Below are positions 1 through 10,441 of a stretch of DNA of 64,000 nucleotides, in pieces. The notes beneath the pieces are model-generated. The model was not told the origin of the DNA. It did not search any database and worked only from the letters and a program-made list of their open reading frames with translations. The number at the start of each line of letters is the position of its first letter. The stretch's first letter is position 1. The translations under genes were made by a program, and so were the position numbers. This stretch comes from Aplysia californica (lineage: Eukaryota > Mollusca > Gastropoda > Aplysiida > Aplysiidae): the NCBI RefSeq assembly GCF_000002075.1, contig NW_004798321.1, positions 116,815-180,814 on the forward strand, in the 5' to 3' direction.

Positions 1-910
1 CCTGCCGCTCAGGATGCAGTCGGAACGTCAAAGAAATACTCGACAATACATCGGGCATTGGGCATCAGTACTCCATGTTAAGCCATGGTAGTTCATGGCC
101 ACGCCCACTTGAACCATAGTCAGCTACGTCTAGTTACCAACATGTACTCTATTGTTTCTCACCATTGGATAGCAGAGTCTTAGGTCATTAGCTAGTTAAC
201 ACATATTCAAGCAAAATTACTCACGCACGATTCCTCCTACTCTCTGGCATCTTCACCATAGAGTCTGAGTAGTATAGTGCCGCGAGAGACTGCAACGATA
301 CTACACCACTGACGTCATTCGGTCATCAACATGAATACGAATATTCTTTTCTATAGTAAATAGTAAATATTGCACTGCAGTTTCACACGGACATCTTCAA
401 CCACTTATCTACATTTTCTTCTGAATTACTCAGAGAGAATAAGAAGGCCAAGAATTACACAATCTTATCGGTGCTAATTATGACTAATCATGTTTTAAGT
501 GTAAGGGGGGAGGGGGGAGAGGGCAGGACAAATGTCAAACTTTTCTGACAACATTGTAGCGGTCATGAGTCAGTCAGTCGCTGACCAGTGGAGTTTGACC
601 GTGGCGTCTGCCAATCACCAGCAGGCTAACACCGTGTGGACTGACCACAGAACGAACTGGACAATCATCTATTTAGCCCCGCCCCCAATCTATCAAGCGC
701 ACTGGACAATCATCCATTAGCTCGCTCCCAATCTATCAAGCACGTTGATTGGCTGTCGTGTCCACCTGCTCTGTCAACTTTTCTCATGGCAATCTTTATA
801 TATTATGGTGGCGTAATTAGACGATAGCAAAGACACGACGGGCTAGATATTTTTATTTATTTATCTATTCATTTATCTATATTATCTATTTGTTTATTTA
901 TCTATTATCT

Positions 911-923
911 GCTTCTTTCTTTT

Positions 924-979
<56 letters not shown>
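911..979. repeat. (CTTT)n microsatellite
   Basis: A pure pyrimidine run of about 15 CTTT units, preceded by a (TTTATCTA)-like stretch from about 850. It is low complexity and the open frame across it is an artefact. Confidence 0.95.
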
Positions 980-980
<1 letters not shown>

Positions 981-1302
981 ATTTATATTTTGTAAAAAAA
1001 AATAAATTAATGTATTTATCGTATTTATCTATTTCATTCTGCATGTATTTATTTATTGGGGAGCGGGGGTGCATTGTTGGCAAATTTCAGTTTAAGTAAG
1101 AGTTTAACAGCTCTTGCAATACACATATTATGTCATGTAAGATCCGAGGTAGACGATTTTGAGATTTTGTGAATCAGGACTGGGGGGCTTCTTTAGTGAA
1201 TGCATAGAACGTACGTTTCTTGTTGAGCAGACAGCATCTGTTGGCTACAGGTCACCGATCTTTGTAGACAGAAACCAGAAAAAATTTTTTTTTTACACAC
1301 AA

Positions 1303-1745
1303 TACACAGCTTTCACCTCCTTTCCTGCTTTTTAGGAATATTCTGTTGTCTGCTTTCGTCTCCACTTTCTGCCCCCACCCCCTCCCCTCCTGTCCCCCCT
1401 CCTCTGGGCTCCGGACTCTTTCTGCAGCCTTTTTACTACTACTCTTTGGCTCCTTCTTACTGCTGTCTTTCAGCCACACCCATTATAACCCTAGGGTAGG
1501 TAAGATCGAACACCTAACCTTGTGGGACAAGGGCGAAAAATCTTGGAGGTCCAGTGTGCTAGTCGCTCACGTTAAAGATCCATTTGTAGTCCAAAATCGA
1601 TAAGAATAGGCTTCGGTCGCCACTCTGGCAAAATTCTAAAGTATCTAAATTTCCACCAAACTGAAAATGTTAAATATGCCCCGCGCGCTCATATGACCTT
1701 GTAGTTGTGAGCCCCGTAAAACACTTACCAACTGGACAGAAAAAA
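1303..1745 (+). mobile_element. SINE family A, 5'-truncated copy
   Basis: This copy matches the full-length SINE at 1863-2362 through its body: the 'ctttcacctcctttcctgc' block, the C-rich 'ctgcccccacccc' block, the 'cacgttaaagatcc' block, 'aaaatcgataagaatagg', and the shared tail ending in 'cgtaaaacacttacca'. It lacks the tRNA-like head with its A and B boxes, so it is a 5'-truncated insertion. It is more diverged than its neighbour. Confidence 0.8.
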
Positions 1746-1807
1746 CTTTCGTGGGGACATTGAGGTTATATTATTTTGTAGAGCACAACAAAACAAACTA
1801 CAACCCC

Positions 1808-1810
<3 letters not shown>

Positions 1811-1861
<51 letters not shown>
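1811..1861. repeat. (CA)n microsatellite
   Basis: About 25 CA units directly upstream of the full SINE head. A second CA tract follows the SINE tail at 2364-2425, so the SINE sits between two CA tracts. Confidence 0.95.
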
Positions 1862-1862
<1 letters not shown>

Positions 1863-1864
<2 letters not shown>

Positions 1865-2362
1865 GGGCTCTCGTGGCCTAGAGGTTAAGGTGTTGGCCTC
1901 TCATTCAAAGGTCCCGGGTTCGAATCCGGGTAACGACCGAAAAATGTTCTTCTCTAAAATTGTTTCCTTTCACCTCCTTTCCTGCTCTCCAGCAATGCTC
2001 TGTCGTCTGCTTTCTGCCCCCACCCCTTCACCTCTTTTGCCCCCTCCTTGGGCTCCTGACTCTTTCTGCAGTCTTTCTACTGCTACTCCTTGGCTCCTCC
2101 TTACTGCTGTCTTTCTGCCACACCCCTGATCTTCTAGTAGGAAAGATCTACACCTAGCCTTCTCGGACAAGGGCGAAAAATCTCGGAGGGCCCGTGTGCA
2201 AGTTGTGCACGTTAAAGATCCCTTGTTGGTCTAAAATCGATAAGAGTAGGCTTCGGCCGCCACCCGGGCAAAATTCAAAATTTCCTACCAACTGAAAATA
2301 TTAGGTGTGTCGCCGCGCGCTCCTGTGACCTTATGCAGTTGCGAGCGCCGTAAAACACTTAC
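1863..2362 (+). mobile_element. tRNA-derived SINE, family A, full length
   Basis: The head (about 1863-1945) is tRNA-like. TGGCCTAGAGG at 1874-1884 fits the pol III A-box consensus TRGYNNARNGG exactly, and GGTTCGAATCC at 1917-1927 fits the B-box consensus GGTTCRANNCC. A body of about 400 bp follows, with 'cacgttaaagatccc' and 'aaaatcgataagagtagg'. The 3' end, 'cagttgcgagcgccgtaaaa', is shared with SINE family B in this window. The internal pol III promoter is what the SINE class uses for transcription. Family naming against molluscan SINE superfamilies needs a library search. The copy looks fairly young because both boxes are intact. Confidence 0.88.
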
Positions 2363-2363
2363 C

Positions 2364-2425
<62 letters not shown>
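2364..2425. repeat. (CA)n microsatellite
   Basis: A CA run directly after the SINE-A tail; it may have grown from that tail. Confidence 0.95.
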
Positions 2426-2426
<1 letters not shown>

Positions 2427-3368
2427 TTTGACTAACACAATTTATGTTATTTTTGGCTAGAAATAAAATGAGGAACAATTTATTCCAATTTGGGGAAAAA
2501 ACTAAAATCTCGAATTAAGTAAACACACCAACGTACAATTTTGCTTTTTTTCCCTTACTTTTTTTTTTATTGCTCTGAAATGTAACAGAGAATGACAAAA
2601 CAACAGTAATTTGAGTAATTGAATTGGGTTTTTTTTAGTGCAGTGCAGGCCTACTTCACCTGATATGGGTTTCCCAAAGTTGTTTTGTTTTTGTTTTTTC
2701 TTTTTGTTCTCTTAACACTGGGTTAAGTGGCCTTGAAGACATTTTGGAGATTCTTGTTCTTGTTCTTGTTTCAGGAAGCAACATCCCTGCACTCTGGACA
2801 TGTCCATTGATGCTCCGTTGCTCTCTCCAAAATGTCGCTGAGGGTCCTTCTACTGACTGTGCCAGTGCACATCTGGTTGAACGTTCTTCTGTTCTTTCCT
2901 GAGACGGGCGACCTAGTGGAAACTCAAACTACATTTCCCTCTCGACTACTTTGATCAAATCTCAACCCCCCCCCTATCCCACAGTAAAGAAGTACATGTA
3001 TACACATAAATGAATAAATAAGATATCTAAAACAGACAAACTTTGGCTCCCTGATGTGCTTGGCAGGCAGCAGATTAAAAAAAAAAAAATCATCTAATTA
3101 TTCAAAGCCTACTTCAAAGAGTGAGAAACATTTTCGCGATTTAAATGAAATAAATGCAAGAGACAATGATAATAGCGAAACCTAGATTTAAAAAATCTTT
3201 AAAAGACACATTTAATGACATCTTTTTCATGTCAGTAGATTCATATTCAATACAATGTTATGTAAATGACTATGTATCCATTTATGTATTTTGTGAATTA
3301 CAGTGTGTATATTATTTTATGCTCATTTCGTGACGATGTGTAAGCGTGTGCGTGTGATAAGCAAGTAG

Positions 3369-3370
<2 letters not shown>

Positions 3371-3423
<53 letters not shown>

Positions 3424-3497
3424 GCCTACATGTGTGTGCACATGTATGCGTGTTATGTGTTCGTGAGTGTGTATGTGTGTGTGTTTGTGTGTGTATT

Positions 3498-3528
<31 letters not shown>

Positions 3529-3534
3529 TGCGTG
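3371..3534. repeat. TG-rich microsatellite block
   Basis: A pure (TG)n run at about 3371-3420, then interrupted TG-rich sequence, then a second run at about 3503-3528. The antisense reading gives His/Thr repeats that are not a gene. Confidence 0.95.
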
Positions 3535-3555
3535 CGTGAATATTGTTCGTACATG

Positions 3556-3635
3556 CATTTATGTAAAGCGCCTAGAGCTGTGTTTACACGGGAGTGGACG
3601 CTATAGAAATGATCTTCATTATTATTATTATAAGT
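3556..3635 (+). mobile_element. SINE/LINE 3'-tail remnant with (ATT)n
   Basis: The sequence 'gtaaagcgcctagagctg', a short spacer, 'cgctatagaaatg', then an ATT run. This is the common 3' tail layout of invertebrate SINEs ending in 'gcgctatataaat' plus (ATT)n. A clearer relative is at 49108-49180. No head is visible. Confidence 0.6.
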
Positions 3636-3734
3636 ACATGTATTGGTTGTGTGTTTTTTTTCTTTCTAATCTCAGTTAGCAAATTAATAATAGTTTGCAA
3701 CTAATGTATCTCAGCAAGTATAGCTTTCAGGCTT

Positions 3735-4003
3735 AGCGCGCTGTCTGGCGACATCTTGGTTGCCTTTGCGCAGTCTCAGAATATGTCGTCATTGGTCCAA
3801 ATGAGAAAATAATTAGAATGTCTCTGTGTTCAACGAACCGAAGAACAAAGAGGGAAAAGGGAAGGGAGAGCACTACAAAAAATGAAACTGACTTCCCTTT
3901 CTATTGCACATGCGCAATTCCTGTTGTGGTTATTTACTATCGAACCCGTTTTTCACAAACTCGGGCTTTTGGGTGTCGAAGTATCATCATCTTTTTTTCG
4001 GGC
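3735..4003 (+). promoter_or_regulatory. Presumed UBE2G1 promoter and 5' UTR
   Basis: This lies just upstream of the UBE2G1 ATG. Visible motifs include a YY1-like core on the minus strand (CAAGATGTCGC, about 3748-3758), an inverted CCAAT box (ATTGG, about 3791) and an NRF1-like TGCGCA at 3911-3916. No TATA box is evident. These motifs are common in TATA-less housekeeping promoters. The transcription start is not visible, so this is inference from position and motifs. Confidence 0.4.
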
Positions 4004-7000
4004 ATGGCCCACGAACAAGCCTCCCTCTTACTGAGCAGACAGTTGAAAGGTTTGTTCTTTTTGTAAATAGGCTAAAGAAACTTCATTTGTTAAATAGACC
4101 TTGTGTTAATTGAACATTTTAGCGGCCCCGTCTTTGTGTTGCTCAGGTCAGGTGCACGGCAACACCACGGCCATTCCTGTTCTGCTCTTGTCGTCGTGGT
4201 CATTATATTGACAATGATGGATGCTCTTGCTCGGCTCAATTTTACTCAATATTTCGACCAAGTTAATACGAATCTTGTTTTTTTCTCAATGTCCATGAAC
4301 TAGGCCTATTGGCATTCTGGGACCTGGGATAAACTTCATAATCTTTGGGGATGGGAAATGGGAGTGACAAGAAAAAGTTAGTAAAAAAGTAGTCTTTCGC
4401 ATTGATTTCAATTTAATTCCTTAAATTCTAAATTCTATAAAAATCTAGATCAATGGGGATGGTAAGTTTGTGGCGAACTCGTTAAGTTACTGAATTGCAG
4501 TTCCTTGTAGGAGCGGGCACGAGCTGAGAAGAGTATCCGTTTCTCGCAAAAAATGCCGTTCCTGTCACTTCCCGGCCACTAAACTACTGCCCGGTACCGA
4601 GAAGTGATTACGCTCGTTGAATTGATGTAACGAGTAACGAGAGTGAGAGGTGTCGACGGAAAGAGCGGCACAGCCAGCGAGAAATGACACGCAGACAGTG
4701 TCACCCATCACCGTGCCGTCCTGTGTCTGAAACTGAAAGGGAGGGGAGAGGGTGGCGAGACGAGGCGAGTGGGGAGTTGATCAGGGCCAAGGCCTAGGTC
4801 TCCCTACCTTCCTTCACCGCCTGCGCAACAGGGCTAGCCTAGTTTAGGCCACGGCCAGCCTTCTCGCTAAGCGATCTACCCGTCCAACGACGCAAGAAGA
4901 GAAATCCCGGCCACGACTGGCCTTCTCGCTGAGCGAGCTACTCGTTCAAAGGCGCGAGAAGAGAAATTGGTCACGAGACAAGAAGCACTTCTCGGGACCG
5001 GGGCGAGAAGTAGATCAGCTTCTCTGTCTTCTCGCTCGGGAAGAAAAAAACGCTTCCCGTCCGTCTCTAGTTCATTGTGTACGTGAGACCATTTACATCA
5101 ATACTTCATGCATGGGTGGTCTGCCGAACTGTCATCTAATAGGCCCAAACAACCATGACCGTGGATGGTTGGTGGGTGCTCTAACCTGACCCATGTGTGG
5201 TTTGCCCATCAATCATCTGTCGTCCTTGTCACTCCCCCGCTAACGCCTCTGATCTTTAGCTCTGTTATGACCTAATTGTGTTGCAAGTGCTGTAAAACTT
5301 ATTTTGACCATGAAACAAATCATGCAAATCAACTGATTTTAACATCCAAATTCATATCATGTAAAAAATGTTCGAAAAGAAAAGTGGGTATTGAAAGATT
5401 ATTTCACTTTCACTCCCGTCTCATGTTCAGAGGGTAACATTTTTCTTGTAGGCTACTAATTGCATAAAAACACTTTAAGCTCGCATTAAAGAAATCTGGG
5501 AGATTTCGGGGGGGGGGGGGGGGGGGGGGGCATGTCCTCTGTATTTCCCTACAATTTGATGTTTTGCAATGAGATTTGAGAGATTTCTTGAAAACAATCG
5601 ATTTTCGACTGGTTCAATGACCATACCATGTTTGTTGTCCCCCAAAAGTAGTGCATCTGCTTGCGGGAGTAGATCTAAATGTAAAAATCTACCAAGAAAG
5701 GCGATAGAATATCTGAGTGTATGAGATGGTAGCTTAAAATAGTACCCAGGACGTTTTTAAAATGGAATATGAACGCTGTTATAAATATTGGCACAAGTTA
5801 TAATGCTATCCAGGTAGTGTCTATTACGTAGTACCGAGTTAAATTATTATTGACTATTTTTTAGTTTTTAAAAATGTCTTGATCTTTATTCTTTACTTCG
5901 TATAAATTATGATAAAAAGATTATGATTTAATATCAGTTATGGGAGGAATTCCGTATCGAGCGACCTATGAAACAGAGTAGAATAGAGGGTTTGGGGTAG
6001 GGATTGGATCAGGGTTAGGGTTAGGTCTCTTCTTTATTGGGGTAGTCCCTCGTGACGGAAGTCCTTCCTTAGTAATAATGTAAGGCAGCGGCTATTCGGA
6101 CTCGATTCTGAATAAGCCTCCCATGGCTATTCGGACTCAAAACTCAATGTGTGTACCGGATGTGAAGCGGACAGGCTATTGACCTTGGCCTTCCGCGATT
6201 TGGCCAAAATTTTAGACACAAATTAAGAAAAGTATTACTGATGTCAAAAGTGAACAGCAGTTGCAAAATCTGAAATACTACACAACAAAGGCAAACAGGG
6301 AAACCGCAATCTGAGATCAAAGTCAAAGCAGTGGAAAAAATCAAAGTTTCAGCACAATAAAGGATTTTTTCTATAGCTAGCTTTATTTGACGAGAAAGAC
6401 AAAATCATTGATCAATTATAAGTCCAGTTAGAAATTAAAAAGAGAAATGTTAAAACCCTTCCAAAGGGAACAAAAGTCAGTCATTCAAAGTAATGCACAT
6501 TGGAGTTAGAGTCCGAATAGCAACGGAGGCTATTCAGACTCGAGTCCAAATAGCCACTTCAATAATGTAGACCATTTTTGTAGTGCAAAGTGTGTACTCT
6601 CAGTATGTTATGTTTTTCTTTTCTTTTTTCCACAGAACTGTGCAAAAGCTCAGTAGATGGATTTTCAGCCGGTCTGATCGACGATGATGACCTATACAAA
6701 TGGGAAATAGTGATTTACGGTCCACCTGAAACTCTATAGTAAGTACTGCATTATTTTATGGGCCTATGATCATCATCTGACATTGACAGACGAGTTATTA
6801 TTATTTATAATAATTATGTTACAGGCCTTATTTGTTTATAATATCTTGCAAAAGCATTACAAAATTTATGTTCGGATGATGGTGCTTACTTTTTTCATTT
6901 GAGCTACAACTTGGTGTTCTGGGTTTTCAGTTTTTGATTGCCCTGCACTGATGAAAAAAAGTTTCTTGCTTCAGTCTTAGTTTCAAAAAGTTGTCTTGAC

Positions 7001-8596
7001 AATTTTCTGTTGCGCTGTCCAATGGCTATATTGAACTCCTGACCAATTAAAATTTACTTTGCTATCCAACTATATGGATTTAGCAGTAATGAAGAAGAAT
7101 ATTATCATTCATTTAGTATTAAAGTACAGTAAATGTTATATGACTGTAAGACATTCATAAATCAGTTAAAATTATTAATTTTTTTGTAAAAGATGGTATA
7201 TTTAATTTTTTATTTGTATTTTCTTAATTTTCTTCTTCCAGTGAAGGTGGAATGTTCAAAGCTCATCTCCTGTTCCCTCGAGAATACCCACACAGGCCAC
7301 CAAAGATGAAGTTTGTTTCCAACATGTGGCATCCAAACAGTGAGTCGCCGTATTGGCACGATAGTTCTTAACTCTTTCCCTACAGATACAGGGCCGCCAA
7401 AGATGAAGTTTGTTTCCAGACTATGAGTCGCTGACTTAGGGTTAAAGTTTTAAGTATTGAAACAATAGTTCTTAACTCTTTTCCTACAGATATAGGCCAC
7501 CCAAGATGAAGTTTGTTTCTAGACAGTAAGTCGCTGACATAGGGTTAAAGTTTTAAGTTGTATTGACACAATAGTTTTTAACTCTTTCCCTACAGATACA
7601 GGCTGCCAAAGATGAAGTTTGTTTCCAGACAGTGAGTCACTGACTTAAGGTTAACGTTTTAAGTTGTATTGACACAATAGTTCTTAACTCTTTCCCTACT
7701 GATAGGTAGTCCATGTTTCTATGCAACTTATTTTTAGACTCTCAGGGTGTGTTTATGAAAAATAATTATATGGCTTTGACAAATTTGGTCCAAAATATAT
7801 TGTTTACCCCTCAAATTATTGCATATTGTATTGATAATAGGAACATGAAATGTAAGCAGAATGTGCACTGATAGGATTATGAAGAGATTAAGTTTTCAGT
7901 CTCACAAGTATTGTTGTTTTGAAAGGTAGGGGTGTGTGAGGGGTTGTCTCATCGTCACAAGTATTGTTGTTTTGAAAGGTAGGGGTGTGTGAGGGGTTGT
8001 CTCATCGTCACAAGTATTGTTGTTTTGAAAGGTAGGGAGGTGTGAGGGGTTGTCTCGTGGCAGGTACATCTGATACATTCATAGTGAGGAGCGTATAAAG
8101 TTTGTCAGTATAAGTAGTCTACGTCTTTCTATCATAGTCTTTTGTTATGTTTCGATGGTGTCGTGCAACTAAGTCGCTACACCATTGTAACCTTTCGTTT
8201 TGTATTGATGGTGCCCCCTGCAGTTGAGTCGCCACACTATTGTAATCTTCTGTTATGTTTCGAATGTGTCCCCTGCAGTCGACCAGGAAGGGAATGTATG
8301 TATCTCCATCCTGCACGAGCCGGGCGACGACAAGTACGGCTACGAGAAGGCAGCGGAGCGGTGGCTCCCCGTGCACACGGTGGAGACCATCTGCATCAGC
8401 GTCATCTCCATGCTGGCCGACCCCAACGACGAATCTCCCGCCAATGTCGACGCTGCGGTAAGACGAGAGCTACGAGAGGGGTTCTTTTTTTTTGTGTCTT
8501 AGGGGCACATGTTTACTACACAGTGACATACCTTTGTACATATTCATAAAAAGACAGATGCACACACACACACACGCACGCACGCACACACGCACG

Positions 8597-8641
<45 letters not shown>

Positions 8642-9249
8642 ACACACTAATAAGCTATGATCTATTTGTAAAATTTCATTATAACTTCAACATTACACAC
8701 AAACCAGAATAGAGTAAATGTTTTACTTTGAAAGTGAAGGTTATGAGATCATGCTTCCATTCTGTCGCTTTCTTATCTCCCCTAGTGTATACATTTTTAT
8801 TAACGGTTTTTATTAACGGTTTGATTGCTTCTACATTTAAAGAGTTATAAAGTCTTGCCTAGATGTCAACAGCACTAAGAAATTTGCTAAAAGAGGTCAA
8901 AGTGGGACGAAAATATTACAGAAATAATGTATTGATGCTAGGGCAGTATTGGCAGAGGTGATGAGGGTGAAAAAGTGCATGCACCAATGGCAGGAACGTT
9001 TTTTTGTGGAGATGTAACTCTTGCTGGTCTCAGCCTATGTCTTGTGGATTTTGTTTTAAGGAAGAGTTTCTCTTTGAATCCCTGATTGCTGCGGCTGTCG
9101 ACTAGATATTTGATACTTTCCCTCTATATTCATTTCTAATGTATTCTGTTTCCTTTTGTTGTTGTTCCCAGAAAATGTGGAGAGAAAACTTTGAGGAATT
9201 CAAGAAGAAGGTGACACGGACGGTGCGGAGAAGTGTTGAAGAGTTATGA
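4004..9249 (+). CDS. UBE2G1: Ubiquitin-conjugating enzyme E2 G1, complete, five exons
   Basis: Coding exons are 4004-4049, 6636-6738, 7242-7339, 8279-8457 and 9172-9249 (504 nt, 167 aa plus TGA). All junctions are GT-AG and in phase; human UBE2G1 has 170 aa. The product takes ubiquitin from E1 onto a catalytic cysteine and passes it on with an E3, typically building K48 chains. The start [17 protein letters not shown] aligns with the human amino terminus, which fixes the short first exon. The HPN motif is residues 80-82 and the catalytic Cys is residue 90 in [11 protein letters not shown]. The extended acidic loop typical of G/R-class E2s follows ([16 protein letters not shown]). No key residue is missing. 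Introns carry MITEs and tandem repeats; intron 3 (7340-8278) consists largely of tandem repeats, including copies of both its splice boundaries. Confidence 0.97.
4500..5312 (+). other. UBE2G1 intron 1, repeat-rich 5' part
   Basis: From about 4500 to 5060 the DNA is unusually GC-rich for the window. It repeats 'ttctcgct.agcga.cta' and 'gcgagaagagaaa' motifs in both orientations, suggesting a degenerate inverted-repeat element. From about 5161 to 5312 a diverged SINE-B copy follows, ending in 'ttgcaagtgctgtaaaac'. No coding exon is seen. Confidence 0.45.
5505..5530. repeat. Poly-G tract in UBE2G1 intron 1
   Basis: A run of more than 20 G residues. Similar pure G runs occur near 49830 and 57160, and a C run near 34505. 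Length in the assembly is likely imprecise. Confidence 0.9.
5943..6068. mobile_element. MITE family D (telomere-like core), UBE2G1 intron 1
   Basis: The ends are inverted repeats: 'ggaggaattccgtatcgagc' at the left, and the complement of 'cgtgacggaagtccttcc' at the right. The core contains 'agggttagggttagg'. A better-preserved copy lies at 26767-26907. No coding capacity. The superfamily is not determinable by eye. Confidence 0.7.
6090..6555. mobile_element. Inverted-repeat element, UBE2G1 intron 1
   Basis: 'ggctattcggactc' occurs twice at the left end (from about 6090 and 6123). Its complement occurs twice at the right end ('gagtccgaatagc' near 6510 and 'gagtccaaatagcc' near 6543). The double motif at each end makes an inverted repeat of about 55 bp around a core of about 350 bp. 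It starts about 20 bp after the MITE at 5943-6068. It is non-coding and is the only copy in the window. Confidence 0.65.
7300..7705 (+). repeat. Tandem repeat built from the UBE2G1 exon 3 end and its donor
   Basis: The last part of exon 3 plus the start of intron 3 is repeated three more times at spacings of about 83-106 bp. Each copy keeps 'aagatgaagtttgtttc' from the exon and then 'gagtcgctgac' or 'aagtcgctgac' intron sequence. The real donor is at 7340. Copies carry donor-like GT at 7526 (gtaagt) and 7632 (gtgagt); the copy near 7422 has lost the GT. Each unit also has 'ctttccctacag' or a close variant upstream. Units 7490-7525 and 7596-7631 are therefore exon-like 36-nt stretches bounded by AG and GT. 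Confidence 0.9.
7903..8059 (+). repeat. 53-bp tandem repeat, three copies, UBE2G1 intron 3
   Basis: Three consecutive near-identical units starting 'cacaagtattgttgttttga'. The third differs by a few bases near its end. No coding content. Confidence 0.95.
8110..8280 (+). repeat. Tandem duplication of the UBE2G1 exon 4 acceptor
   Basis: A unit of about 55 bp repeats up to the real acceptor (AG at 8277-8278). An intact upstream copy reads 'ccccctgcag' with AG at 8222-8223. An older copy near 8167 has lost it. Both surviving acceptors sit in the same 'gtgtcccctgcag'-like context, so alternative 3' splice site choice is possible. Confidence 0.85.
8558..8640. repeat. (CA)n/(CACG)n microsatellite, UBE2G1 intron 4
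   Basis: A mixed CACA and CGCA repeat that becomes pure CA towards its right end. Confidence 0.95.
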
Positions 9250-9253
9250 TGGC

Positions 9254-9850
9254 CTTTCTTATGTGCTTTAAAGTAAGACTTTCTTACGTGCTTTAAAGTA
9301 AGACTTTCTTATGTGCTTTAAAGTAAGACTTTCTTACGTGCTTTAAAGTAAGACTTTCTTACGTGCTTTAAAGTAAGACTTTCTTACGTGCTTTAAAGTA
9401 AGACTTTCTTACGTGCTTTAAAGTAAGACTTTCTTATGTGCTTTAAAGTAAGACTTTCTTACGTGCTTTAAAGTAAGACTTTCTTATGTGCTTTAAAGTA
9501 AGACTTTCTTATGTGCTTTAAAGTAAGACTAAGACTTTCTTACTTACTTACTTTTACTTTTTCATCCTCTGTTGCCGTTAAGCGTCGAGGGGAGATAAGA
9601 CTTTCTTATGTGCTTTAAAGTAAGACTTTCTTACGTGCTTTAAAGTAAGACTTTCTTGTGTGCTTTAAAGTAAGAGTTTTTCCTGTGTTTTAATGTAAGA
9701 ATTTCTTATGTGCTTTAAAGTAAGACTTTCTTACGTGCTTTAAAGTAAGAATTTCATATGGACTTTAAAGTAAGACTTTTTTATGTGTGCTTTAAAGTAA
9801 GAGTTTTGCCTGTGTTTTAAGGTAGGAATTTCTCATGTGCTTTAAAGTAA
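9254..9850 (+). repeat. 25-bp minisatellite in the UBE2G1 3' UTR
   Basis: It starts five bases after the stop codon. The unit is 'ctttcttacgtgctttaaag' plus 'taaga' (25 bp). About 11 near-identical copies fill 9254-9530. After an interruption with TTAC repeats (about 9530-9595), further and more degenerate copies run to about 9850. Each unit contains AAAGTAAGA, which resembles a 5' splice site. Confidence 0.95.
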
Positions 9851-9895
9851 TTTTTTCCTGTATTTTAGTACGTAAGAATTCCCTATGTTTTAAAG

Positions 9896-10072
9896 AAGTT
9901 CTATTTTGCATTGAAATATAAATTTCTTTTTCTTTAAAAAAAATTGTTTTCTGGCACTATGACAGACAGCTTTGGTATCATGTTGTAAGACCGAATCCTA
10001 TGTGATGCTGCCATTGTGCCAGAAAATGATTTTAAAAATAATAAATTTACACTTCAATGCAGAATAGAACTT
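9896..10072. mobile_element. Foldback/MITE in the UBE2G1 3' UTR
   Basis: Left end 'aagttctattttgcattg' is matched in inverted orientation by 'caatgcagaatagaactt' at the right end. Pairing continues inward (ttttctggca with tgccagaaaa). It would form a long hairpin in the transcript. It also contains an AATAAA at 10040-10045 that could act as a polyadenylation signal. Confidence 0.75.
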
Positions 10073-10084
10073 TTGAACCAGAGA

Positions 10085-10441
10085 TAGAAAGAGAGAGAGA
10101 GAAGGTTATGTGCACTGTATTGACAATGTTTCATCTATCACATACTAAGTACCTCTTCTGCCCTGTTTCCGTGTTTCCAGTGGGTCCCTTATTGTGTTGC
10201 AAGTGTCGTAAAACTCTTACTGAACTAAAGCTTAAATGCCTCTTGTGTTCTCTGTTCCTGTTGAATGAGAGAGAGTGAGCAAAGGTTATCATGTGTACTG
10301 TATTAACAATGTTTCATCCATCAATCACTAAGTACCTATTCTGTTCCCTGTTCCTGTGTTTCCAGTGGGTCCCTTATTGTGTTGCAAGTGCCGTAAAACT
10401 CTTACTGAACTAAAGCTTAAATGCCTCTACTGTGTTTCCAG
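10085..10441 (+). repeat. Tandem duplication of about 190 bp containing SINE-B tail sequence
   Basis: Two copies start near 10090 and 10270. Each has a GA-rich block, 'gtattgacaatgtttcatc' or a close variant, 'gtgtttccagtgggtccctt' and a SINE-B-like tail ('gttgcaagtgtcgtaaaact'). A third partial copy of 'tgtgtttccag' ends at 10441. Confidence 0.85.

Larger units (their letters stand above)
1..3700. other. Left intergenic region, no supported gene
   Basis: I see no conserved coding exon here; the open frames are short and low in complexity. The stretch holds a two-copy tandem repeat of about 43 bp around 655-745, a CTTT microsatellite, two SINE copies flanked by CA tracts, and a TG-rich block. 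A short hairpin-capable pair reading roughly 'acattttggag' / 'ctccaaaatgt' lies near 2740-2835. The 5' end of UBE2G1 begins at the right edge. Confidence 0.6.

Noticed and set aside
655-800. A promoter from CCAAT-like and TATA-like motifs
   Set aside because: Motifs lie in a short tandem repeat with no downstream coding exon; support is too weak.
1863-1940. A functional tRNA gene
   Set aside because: A and B boxes are present, but acceptor and anticodon stems do not close well and the sequence continues into a SINE body and tail.
6010-6030. Interstitial telomere or fusion point from TTAGGG repeats
   Set aside because: Only two to three units, inside an inverted-repeat element that recurs at 26767; better explained as element core.
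8119-8549. Open frames on both strands over UBE2G1 exon 4
   Set aside because: They are shadows of the real exon 8279-8457, which alone shows E2 homology and correct splice phases.
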